Assembly: GCF_017347585.1 (NCBI RefSeq)
Contig: NZ_AP024480.1
Location: 1,758,001 to 1,822,000, forward strand
DNA from: Caldicellulosiruptor diazotrophicus
GTDB taxonomy: Bacteria; Bacillota; Thermoanaerobacteria; Caldicellulosiruptorales; Caldicellulosiruptoraceae
Length of the DNA: 64,000 nucleotides
Direction: 5' to 3'
In this document: positions 26,152 through 34,549 of the stretch, piece by piece
Layout: each line of letters begins with the position of its first letter
Numbering within the stretch: position 1 is the stretch's first letter
Program-made: the position numbers and the translations under genes
The notes under the pieces: model-generated
What the model was told of the DNA's origin: nothing
The model's input: only the letters and a program-made list of their open reading frames with translations
Database searches by the model: none

Positions 26152-26961
26152 CTAATTTATTTGAATTTTAAGAAACCCAAACTTCCCATCTTTATATACA
26201 ACATAGTCCCATTCTGTGCTATATTCTATAGGAACTAAAATATAACTAAAATCAATATTTAATTTATTAACCTTATTTCCTGTTTTATCTATAAAGTAAT
26301 AACCATCGTCAGTGCTTACCAAAGAAAAACCCTTTTTAAAACTTTCAGCATCATTATATTGAGGTTTTATTATTTCATTACCCATTTTATCTACAAATCC
26401 CCATTTACCATTTATTTCTACTGCCGCTAATCCTTCTTTATAGCCTTTTACAAAATCGTATTTTGGTTTTACAACTTCATTACCATTTATATCTATAAAA
26501 CCCCACTTTTTATCGACACTAACTGTAATCAGTCCCTCACTAACCTCTCCAATATAATCATACCTTGGAGTTAATAATTCTTTTCCCGTTTGTCTGTCTA
26601 CGAGTCCCCATTTACCACCAATTCTAACCTTTACAAATTTATTTCCCTTTGAATAATAGTCTACAAAGTCATATTTGGGAGAAATTATTTCTTTACCTGT
26701 GTTTATATCTACAAAACCATACTTAATTTTTCCTTGTTGTAAAATTTCAACCATTACAACATTGCTACTGAAGTATTCAATCTCATTATATATTGGCTTT
26801 ATTATCTCTTTTTTTGTTCTTTTATCTATAATCCCCCATTTACCTCTTACCTTAACCTTAACTAACATCTTATTAATTCGGAGTAAATCATCAAAAAATA
26901 ATTTAACTTCATCATACTGAGGCTTAAAAACTTCCTTGCCAGTCTTATCAATAAAACCCCC
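26152..26961 (-). pseudogene. WG-repeat protein, 3' part after a frameshift
   Basis: Continuation of the WG-repeat gene whose 5' part is at 26948-27835. After the G5 run at 26957-26961 the sense frame reads GGFIDKTGKEVFKPQYDE and continues without a stop into the open frame ending at 26152 (a 238-residue piece from an internal ATG at 26868). About seven more repeats follow (KWGIIDK, KYGFVDI, KWGLVDR, KWGFIDI, KWGFVDK and others). The internal ATG has no convincing ribosome site, so independent expression of this part is doubtful. Confidence 0.75.
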
Positions 26962-27835
26962 ACTTAGGATTATTCCATCCTATCCCAAAAGCAGCTAAAC
27001 CTTCATGAAAACTATCAACAAAGCCCATTAATGTTCTGTCATATGGTAATTTTATAACTACTTTTCCTGACTTGTCTATAAAAAACCACGAAATTCCGTC
27101 TACAACTGGTGCTGATCCTTCGCTGAAAACTCCTGCATAGTTATATCGGGGTTCTATCAATGTTTTTCCGTTTTTAACATCAACAAATCCAAATAGACCA
27201 TTCACTGTAACTGTAGCAATATCTCCTTCTCCAATTCCTCTGATTTCATCATATATAGGTTTTATAATCTCTATTCCATTTTTGTTTACAAGACCTACTT
27301 TTCTATTTAATTTAATTTCAACTAGATAACTTCCATTATAGTCAGAAAAAGCACCAAGAAAAGAATCATAGTCATATTTGATTGGTAATACTTCTCTACC
27401 AGTAATCTTACTAACCAATCCACGTTTATTGTTTACTATCACAGGTACTAAATTTTCAAAATTGTCACTATAATCGATATAATCATATTTTGGTGCAACT
27501 ATTTCTTCTCCTGTTTTCTTATCCACAAAGCCATATTTATCTTTGTACTTAACCTCAATCAAATTATCACTAAATGAACAGTTTATTTCTTTATATTTTG
27601 CAGGTATAAGAATCTTAAAGCTTTTTATATCAAAAACACCATATTTATTACCATTACTCCTGTATATACCTATATTAGACCCCATCCATACTACTTCACC
27701 TTCATGTTTTGGTTCCACTATTATATAAATTTTATTGCTAAATCCCAAACTAATTTTGGTTATTGATACAGATATTATCAAGAATATTATTAATAAAATA
27801 ATTTTTGGCCTTCTATTAAACATCATTTTCACCAT
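26948..27835 (-). pseudogene. WG-repeat exported protein, 5' part, broken by one-base insertion
   Basis: A 295-residue frame with an N-terminal membrane/signal segment (PKIILLIIFLIISVSI, about residues 10-25) and about six WG-type repeats of 40-45 residues (KYGFVDKKTGEEIVAPKYD is typical). It stops directly after KWGFY, in the middle of a repeat. Dropping one G from the run of five at 26957-26961 restores KWGFIDK and joins it to the next frame, giving one protein of about 560 residues and 13 repeats. Mutation, slippage-based switching and sequencing error are all possible. WG-repeat proteins are usually surface or periplasmic; function unknown. Confidence 0.75.
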
Positions 27836-27981
27836 CCCAAAGTTAATTAATATATTTCAAACACTTGTTCTCAAATTTTTGCTTTTAAATATCTCACTTT
27901 AATTTATAACTGCATATCTACTCAGCAAAGTTATACGTAAATCTTAGTCCTTCTCTTTAAATATCATGTTCTTCAACACAA

Positions 27982-28118
27982 TTAGTCCTTCAAGGTTATT
28001 TTACTAATACAAGCAAATTCACTTGTAAACCCACTTGCTGCGTCATAATTAGGTTCAACTATCCAGTTCCAACTTTTATCAATATAGCTATATTCTATTT
28101 TTACAAACTAATGCCAAA
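27982..28118 (-). pseudogene. Remnant of a WG repeat
   Basis: The minus strand reads YSYIDKSWNWIVEPNYDAAS and on to a stop at 27982, matching the WG-repeat pattern of the neighbouring gene. Upstream, ALVCKNRI in another frame looks like the preceding half repeat. Only one repeat is left, without start or ribosome site. It lies in the gap between the lipoprotein gene and the WG-repeat gene, so a second WG gene, or an earlier 5' extension of it, once stood here. Confidence 0.5.
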
Positions 28119-28146
28119 ATTGTTTCAGGGAAAATTATATGTTCAA

Positions 28147-29400
28147 TTAATTTCTCTTTACAATAACATCCACAATTACCAATTCATTGGAGTCAACAGA
28201 TTTCCGTCCACATTCAAAGTAAATATTAATTCCATTACTTAACTCACATATGATAACTTCATCAGAATCCGCACCTTGCCCTCTTGTAACTTTTTTTATT
28301 GCCCCAGATTTGTTCTTTCTGAGAATTTCATAAGCTTGCTCAGGTGTCATTTTCATTATTTCGACACCTAAAATAGTTGCACCTTCATGAAAAAGAATTG
28401 CATTAGGAATTTTAGAATCTACATCTTTGTAATACCCATCTTCAGGATTAAAAGCCCACTCTAGGGCACCAATATTGTAATAAACTACACCTTCCCACAT
28501 ATAAGTTATATCACATAAACCAAAAATGGATTTTATATCTTTAAAGTTCATTTTCGTAAGCTTTTCTATTTCACTTAATGATTGAATATTTATTCTTTTT
28601 ATCACATTCTTATTTAACTCATCAAACTTAATATAAAAATTTGCTGAGTTTTTCCCATTGGGATCAATATCAAAAGAAGGAAAATATACTTCTATTCCAT
28701 CATCTTTTATAATAAACTTGTCATCTATTTGAATATCTGTATTTTCAGTTGCTTGATTAAGGCTTTCTTGATATTTTGGAGTTTTCAATTCAATATCTCT
28801 ACATGTTGCTGAAAGAAAAGTTATATAACTCCTTAATTTTTTTAAGGCATTGCTATCTATAATATCCTCTCTGGGCAACAATTTTCCATTAATAAGATTA
28901 AAATTGAATGTCATAGATTCGTAATATCCTCCACTTCCTCCTCCATCAATAAAAAATATTGTGGAAAAAATATCTTTTAATTTGTAATAATGGCATTCGT
29001 AAGTAATTCCTAATACAAAAGACTCTCCTGTCTTCTGTATTTCTTCTAATTTATTCTTGATAAAATGTTCAATTGTTTCATTTACTTTTTCAATCGCTGA
29101 TTGAGGATAACCACTTGCAATTATTACAGGATATTCTATTTTTATAATTTTGTTGCTTTCACTTTGTTCAATTGTCTTTTTATTAACTTTAACTACTTTT
29201 TCTACTTGCTTTCCAGAAATATTTTTATTTCCCAAGGATATGGTAGATTTTTCATCATTATAAACTACCTTACCAATATTCTGATTAGGTGACACATTTT
29301 CATTTTTGATTCTTTTAAATAATGTACAACCCGAAAGTAATAAACATACAATGCAAATTACAATTATTTTGAACATCACAGTTTTTCTAAGTCTATTCAT
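28147..29400 (-). CDS. Lipoprotein with DUF4163/DUF3298 (RsiV/PdaC-like) domains
   Basis: A 417-residue lipoprotein: signal segment FKIIVICIVCLLLSGC with the lipobox Cys at about residue 25. Residues about 85-270 match the DUF4163-DUF3298 pair seen in RsiV and PdaC: YPVIIASGYPQSAIEKVNE, the YYESMTFNFNLINGKLL strand and the KDDGIEVYFPSFDIDP loop. The remaining C-terminal 140 residues are a separate unknown domain. In RsiV this region binds lysozyme; here there is no sigma factor beside it, so a link to muramidase sensing is speculation. AAAGGTGG stands before the ATG. Confidence 0.7.
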   Translation of the reverse strand: MNRLRKTVMFKIIVICIVCLLLSGCTLFKRIKNENVSPNQNIGKVVYNDEKSTISLGNKNISGKQVEKVVKVNKKTIEQSESNKIIKIEYPVIIASGYPQSAIEKVNETIEHFIKNKLEEIQKTGESFVLGITYECHYYKLKDIFSTIFFIDGGGSGGYYESMTFNFNLINGKLLPREDIIDSNALKKLRSYITFLSATCRDIELKTPKYQESLNQATENTDIQIDDKFIIKDDGIEVYFPSFDIDPNGKNSANFYIKFDELNKNVIKRINIQSLSEIEKLTKMNFKDIKSIFGLCDITYMWEGVVYYNIGALEWAFNPEDGYYKDVDSKIPNAILFHEGATILGVEIMKMTPEQAYEILRKNKSGAIKKVTRGQGADSDEVIICELSNGINIYFECGRKSVDSNELVIVDVIVKRN

Positions 29401-29460
29401 AATTTTCCACCTTTCATTCTTAGATTTATTAAGTTCAATCTCAAAATCTCATTCTCATAT

Positions 29461-30600
29461 TTATCTAACCCTGTAAAACTCATACTTACCCCTACCCGAA
29501 CCAGGAATAGGCTCCAATATCAATTTATTGCCCTCAACTTTGTAATAATACCCTTCTTTTCCAGTTAATATTCCTGTAAGATATAACTTATTCCCATTTA
29601 TCTCCCAATTTCCACCTAACCAATAATAATTAGCCTTAAATGTTCCATCTGAGTTGAACGTAATAGTATCTTTATCATCTGACCAGGTACCAATAATGCT
29701 ATTTGAACTAAAACTTGTCGTACCAACTCCTCCTGAGCTTGCCATTCCATTAGCTAAGGCAAACATGACTATTGCTACAACAATAATGCATACGATATAC
29801 GTTGTCGCAGTGATGTAAAGCGCTGTAGTATCTTTATTTTGTGATAAAGTCCTAATTGACCAAAAGTTAAGAATTGTATTTGTGATAATACCAAAAATAC
29901 CTAATAAAATTACAAGCCATATAGCAATAAACTGCAATAACAGATTTAATAATACTACCCATACAATTGGAATAAGGCTTACTCCAACCGCACCTAATAT
30001 AGCTTTAAAATCTACACTTTCTTTAATTATCATAAACGCTAACTTGAGAGTACCGCAATATAGAAGATACAAAAGAAACAAAATTATGAAGTTGTACAAA
30101 AAGGTTTTAAAGGATGAATAAGAATACAAAAGCCCTGATATTCCGATAAAATCTTCAACTAACTTTATACCCCTCCCCGCTAAAACAAGATTTTGAATAG
30201 AAACAAATACAAAAGTAAGAGTAGCAAACAAAACACCTACTTTGTAATCATTATTCTGTATAACCTTTGAAATAAAAACAAATGGATTTTTCAAAAATGC
30301 CCAAGCAAACTTTATTGTAAGATAACAATATCGAACTGCTGAGTTAATTACATCATTTAGGGTTAAAGTATTAGTAGATTCCTTTTTCTTTTCTTCAGCG
30401 GTATTTACAGTCTGCTCAATACTTTCGCTTTTAACATCCTCACTAGCTTTCGCAGTATTTTGAGTATCGTTCAATGCTTCACCGCTTGTAACTTGATTGC
30501 CAGTTGTCTGACTCACCATCGTTTGATTTGTTTGGCAAGTGCAAACCTCACATTCCTGAAGTTCTCTACCACAGTATGGACACTTTGTCATTTCAATCAC
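29461..30600 (-). CDS. Zinc-ribbon membrane protein with Yip1-like domain
   Basis: A 376-379 residue protein. An N-terminal zinc ribbon (CPYCGRELQECEVCTC, about residues 7-22) and a Ser/Thr/Glu-rich linker lead to five or six membrane segments (about 105-285) of Yip1/YIF1-like spacing, then a C-terminal extracytoplasmic beta domain (IIGTWSDDKDTITFNSDGTF) like small lipocalin-type META/DUF5640 modules. The start overlaps the end of the TcaA-like gene (GTG at 30600 or ATG at 30591), so both proteins are made from one transcript and probably act together. Function unknown. Confidence 0.65.
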   Translation of the reverse strand: MIEMTKCPYCGRELQECEVCTCQTNQTMVSQTTGNQVTSGEALNDTQNTAKASEDVKSESIEQTVNTAEEKKKESTNTLTLNDVINSAVRYCYLTIKFAWAFLKNPFVFISKVIQNNDYKVGVLFATLTFVFVSIQNLVLAGRGIKLVEDFIGISGLLYSYSSFKTFLYNFIILFLLYLLYCGTLKLAFMIIKESVDFKAILGAVGVSLIPIVWVVLLNLLLQFIAIWLVILLGIFGIITNTILNFWSIRTLSQNKDTTALYITATTYIVCIIVVAIVMFALANGMASSGGVGTTSFSSNSIIGTWSDDKDTITFNSDGTFKANYYWLGGNWEINGNKLYLTGILTGKEGYYYKVEGNKLILEPIPGSGRGKYEFYRVR

Positions 30601-32153
30601 ACACTCCCTTCATCTAGTTTGTATTCTTTAATCTTGCCATCTTCCGGCCAATTATAAAACCATGGAGCCTCTATTCCAACAATAATAAAGTTCTTTGTAT
30701 TTTCATCCCATACAAGCGTGTAAACCTGTGCAGTTACTTTTTCAGGAATATCTTGTGGTGGAGAATCGTCCTTGTAATATACTGCATCTTTATAGTAAAT
30801 TTTTGCAGTAACTTTTAATGTTATTTTTCCCTCTTCATCTTTAAACAATTGTAATGTTCCAAAATTAAACTCTGTTTTTGTAACTTTACCTGTAAATTTT
30901 TGTTCATAATCTTTTAGTTCCTGAATTCTATTTGAAAATGTTTGTTTTAATTCATCAGAAATGTGCAAAAACTTATTCGGATCCTGAGATGTCATAGCAG
31001 TTCTGTAAGACTTTTCAAAATCATTAATAACAGAAGCAACCTTTTCGAAGGTCGAATTATTAGTATCATCGTTTGAAAGTGTATTTGGAATTGTAATGCT
31101 ATTTGACCAGCTGCCAAGTTTTACAGAAGTTGTTTTCACTTCACCCCATGGAAGTTTTATTTTTGCATTAAATTCACTTCCGTCACTTACAGGTCCAAAT
31201 TTAGACGCATCTTTTACCAAAACACCAGTTGGCTTACCGTTCAAAACTATCTCTGCATCTTCAAAATCTGAGTTTACCTCTACATAGCGCGGATAAAGAT
31301 ATAGTTCAGCTGTGTATTGGTTATAGTTACTAAAATCTGTACTGTAAATTTCTTCTTCATCAATCTTTTCTAATGTACAATACGGACCTTTATATTCAGC
31401 TTTAACCTTGTATATCCCAGCAATCAATGGACCTATTGAAATTTCCTGAGATGGATCTGAAACTGAAGCAATGTTTTTACCATTCAAGTATATTTTTGCG
31501 TCCTTTGTATCACACTTCACTTTTAAAAAGTAATTTTTTGCTGCAATCTTATATTTCGTGAAGAAGATCAAGCCTTTGCCTGTAGGTTTTAAGAGAAAAT
31601 CATTTGAATAATCTTGAGTTGAGAAAAGATCAGATAAAATATCAGTTAGAGATCTATTCTTTTTATCTGAGGATGAATTTGAAATTGATTGAATTGCTTC
31701 ATCTAACGCTTTGAAAACACCGTTTATGTATTCAGGCTTTGTCTGACACAACTCTAAGAAAGCTTTTAGATTATCTTGTGAAATTTGTTCACCTGTTTCA
31801 TGAACAAGTATTTGGGAAAGCATTTTTGTGTCTTTATTTTTAACAGCTTCCTTGAATTCATTCACAACCCTTTGGGGAGAATATATTGACTTTCCAATCG
31901 TTACAAACAATATTAAGAACACTAGGAAACCTACAATTCCGCAAAGCCAAGGCAAAAGTTTTCTGTCAAATTTAAATTTTAAGCTTGGAACTCTAAATTC
32001 TTTTGTTTGGCCCTCAAAGTATTTCTCTAAGAAGAACTCTTTCTTTGTCCTTTGCAAATTACTCAAAATCTTTGACTTTAAGCTCTCTCCACACTGAATA
32101 CATACTTTCTTCCCATTTTCAATTGTAGCACCACACTTGGGACAGTAAAGCAA
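30597..32153 (-). CDS. TcaA/YvbJ-like zinc-ribbon membrane protein
   Basis: A 518-residue protein starting at TTG with GGGAGGG upstream. Zinc ribbon CPKCGATIENGKKVCIQCGE (residues about 4-23), one membrane segment (about 69-90), then extracytoplasmic TcaA-type domains: a helical first domain, two Ig-like PEGA-like repeats (DAKIYLNGKNIASV and DAEIVLNGKPTGVL), and a C-terminal NTF2-like domain. Staphylococcus TcaA is tied to cell-wall stress and glycopeptide response; the role here is unknown. Its promoter region holds three phased TGTCGAA boxes. Confidence 0.75.
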   Translation of the reverse strand: MLYCPKCGATIENGKKVCIQCGESLKSKILSNLQRTKKEFFLEKYFEGQTKEFRVPSLKFKFDRKLLPWLCGIVGFLVFLILFVTIGKSIYSPQRVVNEFKEAVKNKDTKMLSQILVHETGEQISQDNLKAFLELCQTKPEYINGVFKALDEAIQSISNSSSDKKNRSLTDILSDLFSTQDYSNDFLLKPTGKGLIFFTKYKIAAKNYFLKVKCDTKDAKIYLNGKNIASVSDPSQEISIGPLIAGIYKVKAEYKGPYCTLEKIDEEEIYSTDFSNYNQYTAELYLYPRYVEVNSDFEDAEIVLNGKPTGVLVKDASKFGPVSDGSEFNAKIKLPWGEVKTTSVKLGSWSNSITIPNTLSNDDTNNSTFEKVASVINDFEKSYRTAMTSQDPNKFLHISDELKQTFSNRIQELKDYEQKFTGKVTKTEFNFGTLQLFKDEEGKITLKVTAKIYYKDAVYYKDDSPPQDIPEKVTAQVYTLVWDENTKNFIIVGIEAPWFYNWPEDGKIKEYKLDEGSV

Positions 32154-32180
32154 CTTTTTTCCCTCCCATCATCATTCTTT

Positions 32181-32214
32181 AATATAATTCGACACTATTC
32201 GACATTATTCGACA
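32181..32214 (-). promoter_or_regulatory. Three tandem Spo0A-type boxes at the tcaA-like promoter
   Basis: On the minus strand TGTCGAA occurs three times (32208-32214, 32198-32204, 32188-32194) with an exact 10-base period, one helical turn, all in the same orientation. A TATATT at 32181-32186 just downstream would place the boxes over the -35 region, as at Spo0A-activated promoters; a second TATAAT lies on the other side at about 32216-32221. TGTCGAA is the established 0A-box consensus. Confidence 0.65.
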
Positions 32215-32300
32215 AATTATATACTTTTAAGGTGTAATCTTGATTTAATTATAATTTTTCTCGTATATAAATGCAAGAGCTTATTTATCTCAAAATATGG

Positions 32301-32329
32301 TTGACATTAAGTTTTTCGTTTTGTATATT
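32301..32329 (+). promoter_or_regulatory. Promoter of the NPCBM-like exported protein
   Basis: TTGACA (32301-32306), 17-base spacer, TATATT (32324-32329), about 40 bases upstream of the start codon. Confidence 0.75.
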
Positions 32330-32369
32330 AAATAGCAGGAACAAAATCTCTTCTAGGGAGGTTTAGGAA

Positions 32370-33221
32370 ATGAAAAAGCACATCTCAGTATTTATAACCA
32401 TATTTGCTGTTATCTTTTGTTTTGTTGCAGTTGCGTCATCTCCAACAAATTATAAGACAATGTACGAAAAACTTTTGAAAGATTACAATTCTCTAAAAAC
32501 TCAATATGACAAGCTAAAAAAAGAAAATGCTAATCTTCAAGCAAAGGTGAATGAACTTAGCAAAAAGGTATCGACAAGCCCAGTTTATGAGTATCAAAGA
32601 GATATTATCCTAAATGGAGTAACACTCAAATACAAAGTTCCATTTTTAAACTATAAAGGGATGAGATTTGTTCATCTTGACTCTATTCTTTACTGTTTCT
32701 ACAATAAAAATATTGCACCTTGGAAAATTGATGACAACAAAAAAGCATTGGTTATTGGACCTAATTTAACACCAAATGGAGGCATCTTTTTGACTGATTT
32801 GCCATTAAGCGACTATTATTCAATAGACTTTAATCCAGTTTCTAATTCAAATGAGGTCACAATATTAGGCGCAACAAAGGGCAAAAATATTGTGTGGCGA
32901 GCATATAACACACAATGGTGGGATGAAAATGATAGTAGAAGATATACTTTTGTTCAATATAAACTCAATGGAGATTATAAAAAGTTAAATCTAACCCTTG
33001 GGCTTGACGATGATACAGATGTCGGGGCAAGTGGTGTCTTCAGAATCTATTTAGATGGTGAAAAGAAATATGAAAGCCCAATTGCAAAGGGTGAAAAAAC
33101 TAAAAATGTATCATTAGAAGTTGTAGGAGGAAATACGTTAAAAATTGAATTTTATATAAATCAACACTATAGAAATCTTCAAGCCTTTCCTGTCGTTGTT
33201 GATGCAGTATTATATAAATAA
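32370..33221 (+). CDS. Exported protein with coiled coil and NPCBM-like beta-sandwich
   Basis: A 283-residue secreted protein behind AGGGAGG. Signal peptide over residues 1-23 (MKKHISVFIT start, cut near VASS), a coiled coil of about 40 residues (LLKDYNSLKTQYDKLKKENANLQ region), a short copper-amine-oxidase-N/stalk-like segment (ILNGVTLKYKVPFLNYKGMRFVHLDSI), and a C-terminal beta-sandwich resembling NPCBM domains (FVQYKLNGDYKKLNLTLGLDD, then FRIYLDGEKKYES and a VDAVLY end) that bind carbohydrate in glycosidases. It probably sits on the cell surface; ligand unknown. Divergent to the TcaA-like gene, single gene with a shared terminator. Confidence 0.7.
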   Translation: MKKHISVFITIFAVIFCFVAVASSPTNYKTMYEKLLKDYNSLKTQYDKLKKENANLQAKVNELSKKVSTSPVYEYQRDIILNGVTLKYKVPFLNYKGMRFVHLDSILYCFYNKNIAPWKIDDNKKALVIGPNLTPNGGIFLTDLPLSDYYSIDFNPVSNSNEVTILGATKGKNIVWRAYNTQWWDENDSRRYTFVQYKLNGDYKKLNLTLGLDDDTDVGASGVFRIYLDGEKKYESPIAKGEKTKNVSLEVVGGNTLKIEFYINQHYRNLQAFPVVVDAVLYK

Positions 33222-33248
33222 AGTGTAAAATCGATGAACTCTGTAACA

Positions 33249-33287
33249 AAAGCAGGGACTACCTGCTCAAAGGTAGACCCTGCTTTT
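33249..33287. terminator. Bidirectional terminator between the exported protein gene and rpoD
   Basis: A long hairpin: AAGCAGGG and CTACC on the left pair with GGTAG and CCCTGCTT on the right (33249-33287), with A and T tracts on the two sides. Confidence 0.85.
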
Positions 33288-33292
33288 TATTA

Positions 33293-34546
33293 CTATTCCA
33301 AAAAATCCTTAAGCTTCTTACTCCTGCTTGGATGTCTGAGTTTTCTCAAAGCCTTTGCCTCAATTTGACGAATTCTTTCACGTGTCACGTTGAACTCCTT
33401 GCCAACTTCTTCCAAGGTGCGGGCCCTGCCATCTTCAAGGCCAAATCTGAGCTTTAAAACCTTCTTTTCTCTTTCGTTCAAAGAATCCAAAACCTCTAAA
33501 AGCTGCTCTTTTAACATTGAATATGCAGCTGCTTCAGATGGTGCAAGAGCATCATCATCAGGGATAAAGTCACCCAAGTGGCTGTCTTCTTCCTCACCGA
33601 TTGGCGTTTCCAATGATACAGGCTCCTGAGCAATCTTCAAAATCTCACGCACCTTTTCAACAGGCATGTTCATCTCTTTTGCAATCTCTTCAGGCGTTGG
33701 CTCTCTTCCTTTTTCTTGAAGAAGCTGGCGTGATACCCTAACTAACTTGTTTATTGTCTCAACCATATGAACAGGAATTCTTATAGTTCTTGCCTGGTCG
33801 GCAATTGCTCTTGTTATTGCCTGGCGAATCCACCAGGTTGCATATGTTGAGAATTTATAGCCCTTTCTGTAGTCAAACTTCTCAACTGCTTTTAAAAGTC
33901 CCAAATTACCTTCTTGAATCAGGTCTAAGAATAACATTCCACGTCCTACATATCTTTTTGCAATGCTAACAACAAGCCTCAAGTTTGCCTCAGCAAGCCT
34001 CTTTTTTGCCTCTTCATCGCCCTGTTCAATCCTCTTTGCAAGTTCAATCTCCTCTTCTGGTGTCAAAAGAGGAATTTTGCCAATCTCTTTGAGATACATT
34101 CTAACAGGGTCATCTATAGCAATACCTTCAGGTAGATTTTCCAAGTCGTCTTTTAAAAGCTCCTCTTCAGATACTCTGTCGTCAACCACATCAATTCCCA
34201 TACTCTCTAAGGTATCATAAATGTTCTCAATCTGGCTTGCATCAAGCTCTACCTTGTCAAGAATTTCCTGTATTTCAGAATATGTCAGAAAACCTTTGCT
34301 CTGACCAAGTGATATTAACTCCCTGACCTTCTCTCGTATAAGTGTCTTCTTTTCCTCACTTATTTTCTTACTTTCTGATTTATTTTCTGAACTCTTTTTA
34401 CCAGACTGCTTTTCCTGATTTTCATTTTTCTGTGATACAAACAATTGTTCATCAACTTCTTGTCGATTTTCGTTCTCATTATTTTTATTTATATTTTCCC
34501 CATTGAGTTTTTTTACCTCATTGTTCTCCATGTTCTGCTCTGGCAT
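33293..34546 (-). CDS. rpoD: Primary sigma factor RpoD/SigA
   Basis: A 417-residue housekeeping sigma factor. After an acidic, low-complexity N-terminus comes region 1.1 ([18 protein letters not shown]), region 1.2 ([11 protein letters not shown]), region 2 ([17 protein letters not shown], -10 recognition), region 3 and region 4.2 ([17 protein letters not shown], -35 recognition), ending LKDFLE like other SigA proteins. It follows dnaG by three bases, the classical macromolecular synthesis operon order. Consensus-like promoters in this window fit its specificity. Confidence 0.98.
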   Translation of the reverse strand: MPEQNMENNEVKKLNGENINKNNENENRQEVDEQLFVSQKNENQEKQSGKKSSENKSESKKISEEKKTLIREKVRELISLGQSKGFLTYSEIQEILDKVELDASQIENIYDTLESMGIDVVDDRVSEEELLKDDLENLPEGIAIDDPVRMYLKEIGKIPLLTPEEEIELAKRIEQGDEEAKKRLAEANLRLVVSIAKRYVGRGMLFLDLIQEGNLGLLKAVEKFDYRKGYKFSTYATWWIRQAITRAIADQARTIRIPVHMVETINKLVRVSRQLLQEKGREPTPEEIAKEMNMPVEKVREILKIAQEPVSLETPIGEEEDSHLGDFIPDDDALAPSEAAAYSMLKEQLLEVLDSLNEREKKVLKLRFGLEDGRARTLEEVGKEFNVTRERIRQIEAKALRKLRHPSRSKKLKDFLE

Positions 34547-34549
34547 CCC

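Noticed and set aside
23247-32153. CRISPR array or tandem DNA repeat
   Set aside because: The repeats here are at protein level and diverged in DNA; no short identical repeats with regular spacers are seen in the window.
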